25,494 nucleotides of DNA from DASTSN01 sp035760665 (GCA_035760665.1 DASTSN010000106.1:1-25494); one strand, 5' to 3'; counted from the stretch's first letter, positions 15,489-23,855 are shown. The notes: a model not told the origin generated them from the letters alone. Translations and numbers: made by a program.

Positions 15489-17471
15489 TTATTGTTTTTT
15501 CCCTTTGAGCCCGCTGGTAATTACCCATTCATAATCCAGCTGGCGCTTGGTTAAATTGGCAGCCACTACTTTAATCCGAACTTTATCGCCCATCCTGAAT
15601 TTGCGGCCGCTGCGCTGCCCTACCAGGCAATAATCAGTTTCGATGTGCCGGAAATCATCGTATTCCAGCAGGCTGCTCATACTCACCAGCCCCTCGCACT
15701 TGTGCTCAACCGTTTCTACCCAAAAACCAAATGCAGCTACCCCGCTGATAACACCTTCAAATTCTTCGCCCAGAAAGTTCTTCATGTATTCCACCTGCTT
15801 ATACTTGTTGGCAGAACGCTCTGCTTCCATGGCGGCCCGCTCCCGCTCGCTGCAGTGCTTACATTTTTCTTCCAGTTTTTTATCCGGGCTGATTGAATCG
15901 GTTAGCACTTGTTGTAAAATGCGGTGCACCATCACATCGGGATAGCGCCGAATTGGCGATGTAAAATGACAGTAGTGTTCAAACCCCAATCCGTAATGCC
16001 CGACATTTTCCGTTGTATATTTTGCTTTCGCCATAGTGCGAATCCCTAATTGTTCCAGCACATGTTGTTCCGGTTTACCTGCCACATCCTGGAGCATGCG
16101 ATTAAAAGATTCTGCTATAGCCTGGGGAGAAGAGGTATCAAAAGTGTGCCCAAATTTTTTGGCAAAAGCCACAAATGGTAATAGCTTCTCCTGGTCAGGA
16201 TCGTCGTGCACGCGATAGGGAAACGGTAAGGGCTTTTTGCCTGCATGAATCGTTGACAAGTGCTCCGCCACTTTACGGTTTGCCAGCAGCATAAACTCTT
16301 CTATTAATTGGTGGGCTTCCTTGCTTTCCTTAATCATAATTCCCACCGGCTTTCCCTTTTCATCCAGTTTAAACCGAACTTCCTGCGATGAAAAACTGAT
16401 TGCTCCATTGGCAAATCTTTGCCGGCGCATCGTTTGCGCCATTTCATTTAGCACTCGTATTTCTTCCGCATACAGGCCGGTTTTTGATTCAATAATTTCC
16501 TGCACTTCTTCGTAAGTAAACCGGTGATCGGAATGAATCACTGTTTTACCCAGCCAGCTTTGCCTGATTTCGCCAGTCGCTGTCATGTGAAAAATGGCAG
16601 AAAAAGTCAGTTTGTCTTCATTGGGCCTCAGTGAACACAGCACATTAGAAATCTGCTCTGGCAGCATAGGATTCACACGGTCGGGCAGGTATACCGATGT
16701 GGCCTTTTCGTATGCCAGCTGATCCATCTCGCTACCCGGTTCTATGTAATGGCTTACATCGGCGATATGAACACCGATTTCGTATTCCCCGTTTTTTAAC
16801 ACCCGGAACGATAAGGCATCATCAAAGTCTTTTGCATCGGCAGGATCGATGGTAAACGTCAGCACATCCCGGATATCCTTCCGTGCTTTGATCTCTGCTT
16901 TTGTAATCGTATCGGGTATTCGAGCGGCTTCTTCTATTACATTGTCAGGAAAATCAATCGGGAATCCATTTTCCAGCAAAATTTCTTTCATTGCCACGTC
17001 ATTCTGATCCTCTTCCTGCAAGATACTGACAACCTCCCCGGAAGGACGTTTTCCATCCTGTTCCCAATCCAGCAGCCGCACCACTACTTTATCGTTATCT
17101 TTTGCCTGGTTAATTTTAGGAAGAGGAATAAAAATATCCGGCATTGGTTTATCTGTTTGTGCGATAAAGAACGCAAACCCTTGATTCATTTCCAGCCGGC
17201 CAATGAACTCGGTTTGACGGCGTTTCAACACGGCGGTAATTTTACCCTGCATCCGGCGGCTGATTTCTGTACCTTTTTTAATTTTCACAGTCACCGTATC
17301 GCCATGCAGGGCCGTATTGAAATCGCCGGGCCGGATCATGATATCAACTGGTAAATCCTGTACAATGACATACCCCATTCCTGACCGTGTAATATCCAGG
17401 ACACCTGTAAAGTATTTTTCTGCAACCGCTTTACGTTCCTTTGTTTTTTTCTTTGAATTTTTTCTGCCCAT
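15489..17471 (-). CDS. rnr: Ribonuclease R
   Basis: A 660-residue 3'-5' exoribonuclease of the RNase II/R family that degrades structured RNA and takes part in rRNA and mRNA turnover. A Lys-rich N-terminus (RKNSKKKTKERKA) leads into cold-shock-like OB domains (about 20-150). The RNB catalytic domain begins near 200 with TIDPADAKDFDDALSF, whose Asp209, Asp215, Asp217 and Asp218 match the metal-binding aspartates. YGLGFEHYCHFTSPIRRYPD near residue 500 is the family signature, and an S1 domain covers about 570-655. Length is somewhat shorter than E. coli RNase R. It starts 8 nt after the lpxK stop, as expected of translational coupling. Confidence 0.95.
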   Translation of the reverse strand: MGRKNSKKKTKERKAVAEKYFTGVLDITRSGMGYVIVQDLPVDIMIRPGDFNTALHGDTVTVKIKKGTEISRRMQGKITAVLKRRQTEFIGRLEMNQGFAFFIAQTDKPMPDIFIPLPKINQAKDNDKVVVRLLDWEQDGKRPSGEVVSILQEEDQNDVAMKEILLENGFPIDFPDNVIEEAARIPDTITKAEIKARKDIRDVLTFTIDPADAKDFDDALSFRVLKNGEYEIGVHIADVSHYIEPGSEMDQLAYEKATSVYLPDRVNPMLPEQISNVLCSLRPNEDKLTFSAIFHMTATGEIRQSWLGKTVIHSDHRFTYEEVQEIIESKTGLYAEEIRVLNEMAQTMRRQRFANGAISFSSQEVRFKLDEKGKPVGIMIKESKEAHQLIEEFMLLANRKVAEHLSTIHAGKKPLPFPYRVHDDPDQEKLLPFVAFAKKFGHTFDTSSPQAIAESFNRMLQDVAGKPEQHVLEQLGIRTMAKAKYTTENVGHYGLGFEHYCHFTSPIRRYPDVMVHRILQQVLTDSISPDKKLEEKCKHCSERERAAMEAERSANKYKQVEYMKNFLGEEFEGVISGVAAFGFWVETVEHKCEGLVSMSSLLEYDDFRHIETDYCLVGQRSGRKFRMGDKVRIKVVAANLTKRQLDYEWVITSGLKGKKQ

Positions 17472-17479
17472 CGCTGTGA

Positions 17480-18553
17480 TTATGCTTCCCGTTTAAAATT
17501 TTCAATGAATTTAACGACAATACTGTTAAACTCGTTTGCTTTATCAAATAAAAATTGATGTTGCACCGGGATGACATACAAGGGCAATTCATCAATAGCC
17601 GAGCGAAACTTCACAAGGCGAACGGCATCTTTTTCCGTTGTGAGTATGATTTTATTGTCCGATTGAATGGTATTCAACTTTTTTCGGATATCATTCAGGT
17701 CATCAATGGTAAAAATGTGATGATCCCGGTAATGCATCATCACATATGCGTTACTGTATTTTTCCAGTGCCTTTTGCAAGGAAAGAGGATTGGCAATACC
17801 GGTTACCATCAGCACTTCTGTGTGTTGATTCCAGTTACAGGGATTTTTTTGTGTAATATGGTAAGGATGCCCGTACTGGATGGTTGTAAAAAAAAGACGC
17901 TGGTGCGGCAGCGGGTTAATTTCTTGCCGGATGGAAGCTGCTTCCTGCTCCGTAAGCGAGGCCGGGCATTTGGTAACCACCAGCAAATCGGCCCTTTTGT
18001 ACCCTGATTTTACATCCCGCAAATCGCCGGTTGGCAAATAAAAATCACGGGTAAACAAATTGCTGTAATCTGTCAGCAGGATATTCAGTCCCGCCATTAC
18101 AGCACGATGCTGAAAAGCATCATCCAGAATGATAACCTGTGTATCGGGCCGGTCATGCAGCAACTGCGGAATGGCGACGAGCCGCTCCTCGCCCACTGCC
18201 ACCGGCACTTCGGGAAATTTCAGGTGAAACTGCATCGGTTCATCTCCAATATCAAGCGCTGTACTTTTTTCATCTGCCAGCGCATACCCTTTTGTCTTTC
18301 GTTTATACCCACGGCTGAGCGTAGCCACTTTGTGTTGCCCAGTTAATGTCCTGATCAGGTATTCCACCATTGGCGACTTGCCGGTACCCCCAACCGAGAG
18401 GTTACCAACGCAAATAACCGGGAGGGCAAAGGATGTGGACCGCATAATTTTTTTATCGTACAGCCAGTTGCGCACAAAAACAGCCAGCCAATACAGCAAG
18501 GCAAATGGCAATAAAAGAATACGAAAAGATTTTAAAAAAAAATCAGAAAACAT
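17480..18553 (-). CDS. lpxK: Tetraacyldisaccharide 4'-kinase LpxK
   Basis: A 357-residue inner-membrane kinase that phosphorylates the 4' position of the lipid A disaccharide precursor, a late Raetz-pathway step. A single N-terminal membrane segment (about 8-28) anchors it. The P-loop is GNLSVGGTGKSP (50-61), followed by TLSRGYKRKTKGY (substrate loop), IGDEPMQFHLKFP and ILDDAFQHR, the known conserved blocks of LpxK. Its presence shows that the cell makes phosphorylated lipid A and has an outer membrane. Its start overlaps the end of the cyclo-ligase gene by 11 nt and its stop lies 8 nt before rnr. Confidence 0.96.
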   Translation of the reverse strand: MFSDFFLKSFRILLLPFALLYWLAVFVRNWLYDKKIMRSTSFALPVICVGNLSVGGTGKSPMVEYLIRTLTGQHKVATLSRGYKRKTKGYALADEKSTALDIGDEPMQFHLKFPEVPVAVGEERLVAIPQLLHDRPDTQVIILDDAFQHRAVMAGLNILLTDYSNLFTRDFYLPTGDLRDVKSGYKRADLLVVTKCPASLTEQEAASIRQEINPLPHQRLFFTTIQYGHPYHITQKNPCNWNQHTEVLMVTGIANPLSLQKALEKYSNAYVMMHYRDHHIFTIDDLNDIRKKLNTIQSDNKIILTTEKDAVRLVKFRSAIDELPLYVIPVQHQFLFDKANEFNSIVVKFIENFKREA

Positions 18554-19112
18554 AACTGTTATACGGTGTCACACAAGCGGATAAAGGTACATCAAATTCA
18601 TCGCGGTCCGTGATTTTATCCATTGGTTCAAAATAAGACAATCCCAGGCGGATGCAATCGGGCCGGCATTGCGACAAGTATTTGTCGTAAAATCCTTTCC
18701 CGTAGCCTACCCGGTAACCCTGGCGGTCACAGGCGAGTAGTGGCACCAGTACCAGGTCGATAACTCCTGGCGATATAACGATACCGTTTACAGGTTCAAT
18801 AATATTTTGCGGGTTTTTTTGGAATGCGGTATCCGGATCCACTTCTACCGCCTCCATTTGCAGCGTTAAAAAATTAGTTTTAGGATAAGCAATTTTTATC
18901 GCAGGATTTTTAAATTCAAGATAACCAAGGCATGCTGCTGTTTCCGGTTCATTATTTTCCTCAATGGGATGATACGCCAGTACCGTATGAATAAAAGGTA
19001 CATGAAGCGCCTGGAAATGTATCAGGATCAGGTCATCCAGTTTCATCCGCTCTGTTGCAGCAAGAGCCTGGCGTTTGTTCCTGTAAAATTTTCTGGCCTC
19101 TTTTTTCTGCAT
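18543..19112 (-). CDS. 5-formyltetrahydrofolate cyclo-ligase
   Basis: A 189-residue cytosolic enzyme that converts 5-formyl-THF to 5,10-methenyl-THF using ATP and so returns a storage form of folate to the one-carbon pool. The N-terminal KKEARKFYRNKRQAL binds ATP phosphate. The C-terminal signature is LVLVPLLACDRQGYRVGYGKGFYDKYL, split here as LVLVPLLACDRQGYR and VGYGKGFYDKYL (about 120-146), the classic family motif. DVPLSACVT near the end replaces the usual E-x-P-x-D-x-x-V block with its conserved VP core. It starts 3 nt after bioD ends and overlaps lpxK by 11 nt. Length is normal. Confidence 0.93.
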   Translation of the reverse strand: MQKKEARKFYRNKRQALAATERMKLDDLILIHFQALHVPFIHTVLAYHPIEENNEPETAACLGYLEFKNPAIKIAYPKTNFLTLQMEAVEVDPDTAFQKNPQNIIEPVNGIVISPGVIDLVLVPLLACDRQGYRVGYGKGFYDKYLSQCRPDCIRLGLSYFEPMDKITDRDEFDVPLSACVTPYNSYVF

Positions 19113-19115
19113 ATT

Positions 19116-19775
19116 TCAATTTACTAAGCGTAAAAAATTTTCACGCATTGACGCAGCCACGCTATCGATGGTTTGTGCATTCATTACCGGCAAATGGGGA
19201 ACAGAAGCCAGCTTTGGGTAGCCACTCCAGCGAACAATTTCGTCTTCATAATCAGCCAGGCCATCCACCCGGTCGTTGAATACCCAACCTGCCACATCTA
19301 ATTTTCTTTGCCGGCAAACCTCCGCCGTGAGTAATGAATGATTAATGCTGCCGAGGTAATTTCTACTTACCAGAATCACCTTTGCACCTAACGCCACGAT
19401 TATGTCTGAAATAAATTGTGTTTCATTGACCGGCACTAATAATCCACCGGCCCCTTCAATAACCAGGCAAGTACTCTTTGGAGTAAGACGTTTGTAGGCT
19501 TGAACAATTTCATCTATAGAAATCCGCACCGATTCTTCTCTTGCAGCAATGTGTGGAGAGGCAGGCCGCTGCAGCCTGTACACTTCCGGCTGCACGAAAA
19601 ACCGGGAAGTTTGTACCACAGACCTGATTCGCTCACTATCCGTGCCACCGTCATAGCCCGCCTGGATCGGCTTCCAGTAATCTGCTTCCAGGGCCCGTGA
19701 AATAATTCCCGCGGCAACAGTTTTTCCTACATCAGTGCCAATGCCGGTTACAAAGAATATTTTTGAATAGATCAT
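19116..19775 (-). CDS. bioD: Dethiobiotin synthase BioD
   Basis: A 219-residue ATP-dependent enzyme that closes the ureido ring of dethiobiotin from 7,8-diaminopelargonate and CO2, the penultimate step of biotin synthesis. The P-loop is TGIGTDVGKT (10-19), followed by YWKPIQAG (33-40, substrate binding Lys and Gln), ASPHIAAR (with the conserved SPH) and VIEGAGGLLVPVN (the EGAGG loop). All expected catalytic residues are visible. No other bio gene is present in the window; the neighbours are rsmD, 24 nt upstream, and the folate cyclo-ligase, 3 nt downstream, so it seems to be expressed in a mixed housekeeping operon. Confidence 0.95.
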   Translation of the reverse strand: MIYSKIFFVTGIGTDVGKTVAAGIISRALEADYWKPIQAGYDGGTDSERIRSVVQTSRFFVQPEVYRLQRPASPHIAAREESVRISIDEIVQAYKRLTPKSTCLVIEGAGGLLVPVNETQFISDIIVALGAKVILVSRNYLGSINHSLLTAEVCRQRKLDVAGWVFNDRVDGLADYEDEIVRWSGYPKLASVPHLPVMNAQTIDSVAASMRENFLRLVN

Positions 19776-19799
19776 TCGTTGAACTTATAGAGCCACCGG

Positions 19800-20351
19800 T
19801 TAATTGCTGGTAGCCGGTTGAATAAATATGGAAAAAATGGTGGTTCCGTATTTCCGCTCAGCCTTGTAATATGAAACATTTTTATAATCATTGCGCGGTG
19901 TATGTTCCAGCACGAACCATCCTCCGGGCTTGAGTAACTGCTTTTCAAAAATCAACCGTGGTAGGTCATCAATATTTTGCAAAGCATATGGTGGACCGGC
20001 AAAAATAAAATCAAACTTTTCGGCGCACTGCTCGATATACCGAAACACATCCATCTTAACCACTTTGCACCCGGATAATTTAAGCTCGCTAATGGTTTTT
20101 TTGATAAACTCATACATCTGGGTATCCTTCTCTACAATTGTTTGATCCGTAGCACCCCTGGATGCCAGCTCGTAACTGATGCTGCCCGTGCCTCCAAATA
20201 AATCCAGTGTTTTCAACCCTTGAATGGGAAGGTTGTTTTCGAGCACATTGAACAAGCCTTCTTTGGCGACATCCGTAGTAGGCCTGGTATAGGGCATTTT
20301 AGCAGGCGGAACAACTTTCCTTCCTCCCATATTTCCTCCTATGATGCGCAT
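19800..20351 (-). CDS. rsmD: 16S rRNA (guanine966-N2)-methyltransferase RsmD
   Basis: A 183-residue class I methyltransferase predicted to methylate G966 of 16S rRNA in the 30S subunit. The N-terminal MRIIGG followed by GRKVVPP and TRPTTDVAKEGLFNVL is the RsmD hallmark, and SAM motif I is LDLFGGTGSISYE (49-61). The catalytic (D/N)PP(Y/F) motif reads GPPY (residues 119-122), so the acidic or amide residue is Gly; the codon is GGT, one base from the Asp codon GAT. LLKPGGWFVLEH follows as normal. The start overlaps the DUF3822 stop by 13 nt, and this pair of genes is commonly adjacent in Bacteroidota. Apart from the motif change the protein is complete and of normal length. Confidence 0.92.
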   Translation of the reverse strand: MRIIGGNMGGRKVVPPAKMPYTRPTTDVAKEGLFNVLENNLPIQGLKTLDLFGGTGSISYELASRGATDQTIVEKDTQMYEFIKKTISELKLSGCKVVKMDVFRYIEQCAEKFDFIFAGPPYALQNIDDLPRLIFEKQLLKPGGWFVLEHTPRNDYKNVSYYKAERKYGTTIFSIFIQPATSN

Positions 20352-21169
20352 GTCGCAAGATTTAACAAGGATGAGAAAAAATGACGGGGATAATTTTCTG
20401 CTGCCGACGGCAATTTTACGGCATCCGGTATATCACGGAAATGAAGGTGCGAAAAATACTGATACAACTCCCTGTAAACAGCTGACTGCTCTTCAACCAG
20501 CCCGGATAGCAGCACCTCCACCTCTTTCTGTACCAGCAAGAACTGGTTACAAATTTTTAGCAAATAAAAGAGTACATCCTCCGGTTGCTCGTAAACGAAT
20601 GTTTGCGCCAGTAATAGCTGGTGTGCTTTTGCCAGCACCACGCTGAATTGATTTGTTTTAAAATCTACCAGCATTCCACCCCGCTCGGAAAAAGCTGCAG
20701 CAGCATTGAGTGCCAGCGTATGACAATGCCAGTATTTACCGGAATGGAATTTCCTGTTCATCCACGCAATAACCTGGCGGGGCACACTGTACACATTATA
20801 CAAATGCCATTCCGGCACATGATCCGCCACTTCCTTTGCAAGCCAGGGCTCTGTGTTATGCACTAACTGCAACATATTTTTTGCGTCAGCAGTAGTATAA
20901 TAGGCAGCGGGTACCAGCACTGTTTCCGGAAAACAATAACTGATCAGCACATCAGCAAAAGCATTTCCCAATTCTTCATGTTTCCCGTGCATCAGGAGCA
21001 GTTGGTCTTCCTCTTCATTATCTTTTTCATAATAGAACAGGCGGTTAACTTCGTTTGTCGCCTTATTGAGAATTGCAAATGCAGAATAGGCAGACCCGGT
21101 TTCCAGTAACAAGGTTGATTGCCCGGGCACCACGGGTAAATTATCTGTGAGATTGAATAACTGCTTCAA
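20339..21169 (-). CDS. DUF3822 family protein
   Basis: A 276-residue cytosolic protein with no signal peptide, recognised as the DUF3822 family of Bacteroidota from its overall pattern and its place directly before rsmD. It seems to have an actin/Hsp70-like (ASKHA) look: LLLETGSAYSAFAILNKAT near the start and GGMLVDFKTNQFSVVLAKAHQLL near residue 165 resemble paired phosphate-binding strands, with YLLKICNQFLLVQKEVEVLLSGLVEE as the later strand-helix unit, similar to PilM-type folds. That fold link is inference. The role is unknown. It is the first gene of the seven-gene run. A TATTATTG (21196-21189, minus strand), one mismatch from the -7 consensus, could start transcription about 14 nt before the ATG. 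Confidence 0.75.
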   Translation of the reverse strand: MKQLFNLTDNLPVVPGQSTLLLETGSAYSAFAILNKATNEVNRLFYYEKDNEEEDQLLLMHGKHEELGNAFADVLISYCFPETVLVPAAYYTTADAKNMLQLVHNTEPWLAKEVADHVPEWHLYNVYSVPRQVIAWMNRKFHSGKYWHCHTLALNAAAAFSERGGMLVDFKTNQFSVVLAKAHQLLLAQTFVYEQPEDVLFYLLKICNQFLLVQKEVEVLLSGLVEEQSAVYRELYQYFSHLHFRDIPDAVKLPSAAENYPRHFFSSLLNLATCAS

Positions 21170-21270
21170 AATCCTGAATTCTTTGTTGCAATAATAGTCA
21201 AAAAAACACTACCGGGCTTCAAAGGCAGTGCTGGTGTACAGCAGCGTTTCATGGCGCAGATTATTTATCG

Positions 21271-21278
21271 TAGGTTTG
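21271..21278 (+). promoter_or_regulatory. Candidate promoter element of the MATE gene
   Basis: TAGGTTTG is an exact TAnnTTTG match. Transcription would start near 21284, downstream of the longest possible start (21251) and 33 nt before ATG 21317, so it helps choose the shorter protein. No -33 TTTG is evident. Confidence 0.45.
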
Positions 21279-21316
21279 CTGCCCGATTTTTTTTCCAGAT
21301 AGCACATACGAAAAAA

Positions 21317-22678
21317 ATGGCATTGCCCGAAACCAGCAACGATCTACAGGTCAGCATCAGTCGGCGGCAGATTATCCAAATTGCCCTGCCGATCAGCATT
21401 GCCATACTTATTCCACAAATCAACTTTATTACCAACAATATTTTTCTCGGCCACTACAGCACTGAAGCGTTAGCCGTTGCAAGTATAACCGGGGTATACT
21501 ACCTTATTTTTGCCGCTATCGGCTTTGGATTAAATAACGGATTGCAGGCTTTGATTGCCCGTCGTGCCGGCGAAAACAGGCCGGAAGAAATTGGCAGGCT
21601 TTTTACGCAGGGTATCTATATTTCGTTGTGTATAGCGGCCTTTTGCATGCTGTTGACGTATTTTATCACTCCGCATGTATTCCGTTCTGTCATCCACGAT
21701 CCGGAGAATGCAGAAAAAGCGATCAGTTTTTTGCGCATACGTGTATGGGGGTTGCCATTTTTATATATTTACCAGCTTCGGAATGCATTATTGGTGGGGA
21801 CGAATCAAAGCCGTTACCTGGTGATTGGCACGCTGGCCGAAGCGCTGAGCAATATCGTTTTTGACTATCTATTGATTTTTGGAAAATACGGTTTTCCCGT
21901 GATGGGTTTTAACGGGGCAGCAGTAGCGTCAATTATTGCCGAATTTACCGGGATGTTTGTCATTTTTCTTGTCATTCACCAAAAAGGGATTGGAAAAAGG
22001 TTTGCCTTATTTCATCACCGGCGCTGGGATAAAAAAAATACTTCTTCCATCATTTCTATGTCCGGGCCGCTGGTATTCCAGCATGCCATCAGTATTCTCA
22101 GCTGGGAGTTTTTTTATATTCTTATTGAGCGCAACCAGGATGAAACCTCCCTGGCTCTTTCCAATACCATGCGCAACATTTTTGGCATTTTTGGTTCCTT
22201 TACCTGGGCATTTGCAGCAGCCAGCAGTTCAATGGTGAGCAATATCATTGGCCAGGGAAAAAAAGACCAGGTTATTCCCCTGATCCGTCGCATTGTGCAA
22301 CTAAGCAGCGGTATGGCAATTGTGGTCTGTATTTTACTCAACCTGGCTCCACAGCTTTTCCTGTCTATTTACGGGCAATCGGCATCGTTTATAGAAAAAG
22401 GCATCCCGGTTGTACGTGTGATTTCATTTGCCATGCTGCTCATGTCCTTTTCCGTTGTATGGATCAACGGCGTTACTGGAACCGGCAATACCCGTGTATC
22501 TTTTATGATTGAAGTGGCAGTGATCCTGCTTTATTGCACCTATGTTTTCCTGGTGATGGAAAAATTCAAGCTGAGTATTACCGTTGGGTGGATGAGTGAG
22601 TGGCTGTACTGGACCGGTTTATTCATTCCCTCTTTTTGGTACATCCGCAGCGGGCGATGGAAAAACAAGGTAATATGA
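21317..22678 (+). CDS. MATE family efflux transporter
   Basis: A 453-residue inner-membrane transporter of the MATE superfamily with about 12 transmembrane helices, exporting organic compounds or drugs by sodium or proton antiport. The N-terminal lobe has QIIQIALPISIAILIPQINFITNNIFLGHYS, given here in parts (QIIQIALPISIAI and FITNNIFLGHYS), then GLNNGLQALIARRAGE and RNALLVGTNQSRYLVIGTLAE, all MATE-like. The C-terminal lobe repeats the fold (MSGPLVFQHAISILSWEFFYI; SSSMVSNIIGQGKKDQV; WINGVTGTGNTRVSFMIEV). The frame is open to 21251, but ATG 21317 fits better with the family's start and with a promoter match at 21271-21278. Substrate unknown. Confidence 0.9.
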   Translation: MALPETSNDLQVSISRRQIIQIALPISIAILIPQINFITNNIFLGHYSTEALAVASITGVYYLIFAAIGFGLNNGLQALIARRAGENRPEEIGRLFTQGIYISLCIAAFCMLLTYFITPHVFRSVIHDPENAEKAISFLRIRVWGLPFLYIYQLRNALLVGTNQSRYLVIGTLAEALSNIVFDYLLIFGKYGFPVMGFNGAAVASIIAEFTGMFVIFLVIHQKGIGKRFALFHHRRWDKKNTSSIISMSGPLVFQHAISILSWEFFYILIERNQDETSLALSNTMRNIFGIFGSFTWAFAAASSSMVSNIIGQGKKDQVIPLIRRIVQLSSGMAIVVCILLNLAPQLFLSIYGQSASFIEKGIPVVRVISFAMLLMSFSVVWINGVTGTGNTRVSFMIEVAVILLYCTYVFLVMEKFKLSITVGWMSEWLYWTGLFIPSFWYIRSGRWKNKVI

Positions 22679-22684
22679 TCCTCT

Positions 22685-22714
22685 AATGCGTCAATCCCGC
22701 ATTTTGTTATTCTT
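22685..22714 (+). terminator. Weak candidate terminator of the MATE gene
   Basis: AATGCG (22685-22690) pairs with CGCATT (22698-22703) around a 7-nt loop and is followed by TTGTTATTCTT. It starts 6 nt after the MATE stop. The stem is short and the tail interrupted, so efficiency is doubtful; it overlaps the end of the convergent TPR gene. Confidence 0.35.
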
Positions 22715-23462
22715 CCAGTTTTGCAAGCAGTGTTTTCCCCTCTTCCCGGATGGCAGCGTCATCTTCTGTTTTGGTAGGTATGAACGGTAACTCTTTAAGC
22801 AGTTGTATAGCTTTTTGGGGTTGACCGTCTCTGACATAGGCTTTTGCTAATTCTAGATTATTCAGGGCAAAAGCCGGTTCCAGCGATCTTGCCTTTTCGT
22901 AGCAGCGGATGGCTTCCTGCAGGGATGCTTTGGGTAATCCGCCGTAAAACAGTTTTACGGCTGACCGCTCAAATATGTTCAGGTTGCTGACTTCATAATT
23001 CCATTTTCCTAAAACATGCCAGGCACGTCCGTTTCCGGGATTGAGCTGAATCGCTTTTTCGGCATTCGCTTTTATTTCTTTCACTGCTTTAATTCTTTCA
23101 TCACCTGATGCCGTTTGTGCCATACGGCCCATAGCCAGCGACAGGACGTAGTATCCGTCTGCGCCGGCCGGATTTACTTTTATTGCAGCTTCTGCATAAA
23201 TTTTACCTGCTTGATAGAAATCATCTCTTTGTGAGTTAGATGTTTGCCGGTGACCGATGCGGCTGCACAACTCACTGCATTTCCAAAGAGCGTAATAATT
23301 TCTGCCGTCTTTTTTTAAAACCTGTTTAAAGGTTTCATAAGCACCAATTTCATTTAACGCATGTTCCAGGCTGTCTGCCTTCCATATCAATATAGTCACG
23401 TCCTGGGAAAAAAGCAATTTTCCCAAAAGAAGCATGATGATAAGAACGCATAGTTTTTTCAT
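22707..23462 (-). CDS. Exported TPR protein resembling the RMDN (regulator of microtubule dynamics) family
   Basis: A 251-residue protein with an N-terminal signal peptide (KKLCVLIIMLLLGKLLFSQ, cleavage near Gln20), so probably periplasmic. The remainder is an all-helical TPR solenoid: YALWKCSELCSRIGHR, IYAEAAIKVNPAGADGYYVLS, NAEKAIQLNPGNGRAWHVLGKWNYEVSNL, FYGGLPKASLQEAIRCYEKARSLEP (given as successive segments) and NNLELAKAYVRDGQPQKAIQLLKEL. The stretch WHVLGKWNYEVSNLN with KLFYGGLPKAS closely resembles the conserved core of eukaryotic RMDN/FAM82 proteins and their bacterial relatives. A scaffold or binding role is inferred. It is last in the trxB-folB operon, 7 nt after folB. Confidence 0.75.
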   Translation of the reverse strand: MKKLCVLIIMLLLGKLLFSQDVTILIWKADSLEHALNEIGAYETFKQVLKKDGRNYYALWKCSELCSRIGHRQTSNSQRDDFYQAGKIYAEAAIKVNPAGADGYYVLSLAMGRMAQTASGDERIKAVKEIKANAEKAIQLNPGNGRAWHVLGKWNYEVSNLNIFERSAVKLFYGGLPKASLQEAIRCYEKARSLEPAFALNNLELAKAYVRDGQPQKAIQLLKELPFIPTKTEDDAAIREEGKTLLAKLEE

Positions 23463-23469
23463 GCAAAAA

Positions 23470-23838
23470 CTAAAATCGTTTCGTAAAAGAAATGGCTACA
23501 TGACCTGTAAAATTATTCATTGGTGGATGGAGTTTGCAGATTTTAAGATGTATTTCCTGTACTTGGGGAAACTCGGTTTTAACGAGTTGGGCGATTTTCA
23601 TGGCAACCGTTTCCAACAAATCCTCACGCTGGAGCATTCCTGTTTTCACTAATTCATAAAGCCGCGCATAATTAATGCTTTCGCTAAGACCGGTAATAAT
23701 TTGCTGCGGGGGAAAAAAAGAAACCGTCATATCCACTTCGAATTCATTGCCGGTTTTTTGTTCTTCGGGGTACAAACCATGAAAAGCCCAAAACCTCAAT
23801 TTTTCCAGGTGGATCGTGATGCTGGCGTTTGAATCCAT
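23470..23838 (-). CDS. folB: Dihydroneopterin aldolase FolB
   Basis: A 122-residue enzyme that cleaves 7,8-dihydroneopterin to 6-hydroxymethyl-dihydropterin and glycolaldehyde in folate synthesis. From ATG 23838 the sequence ITIHLEKLRFWAFHGLYPEEQKTGNEFEVD matches the family's first block (shown as ITIHLEKLRFWAFHG and LYPEEQKTGNEFEVD), with the catalytic/binding Glu in PEEQ. ESINYARLYELV and LLETVAMKIAQLV give the rest of the T-fold, with ICKLHPPM holding the conserved Lys. The frame continues upstream to 23910, but that would run into trxB; 23838 leaves a 17-nt gap. FolB normally assembles as an octamer. It is in an operon with trxB upstream and the TPR gene 7 nt downstream. Confidence 0.9.
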   Translation of the reverse strand: MDSNASITIHLEKLRFWAFHGLYPEEQKTGNEFEVDMTVSFFPPQQIITGLSESINYARLYELVKTGMLQREDLLETVAMKIAQLVKTEFPQVQEIHLKICKLHPPMNNFTGHVAISFTKRF

Positions 23839-23855
23839 TGTTAAGCGGGATAAAT

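Noticed and set aside
21251..21316. Upstream start for the MATE transporter
   Set aside because: It lies before an exact TAGGTTTG promoter element and adds an unlikely cationic-aromatic leader.
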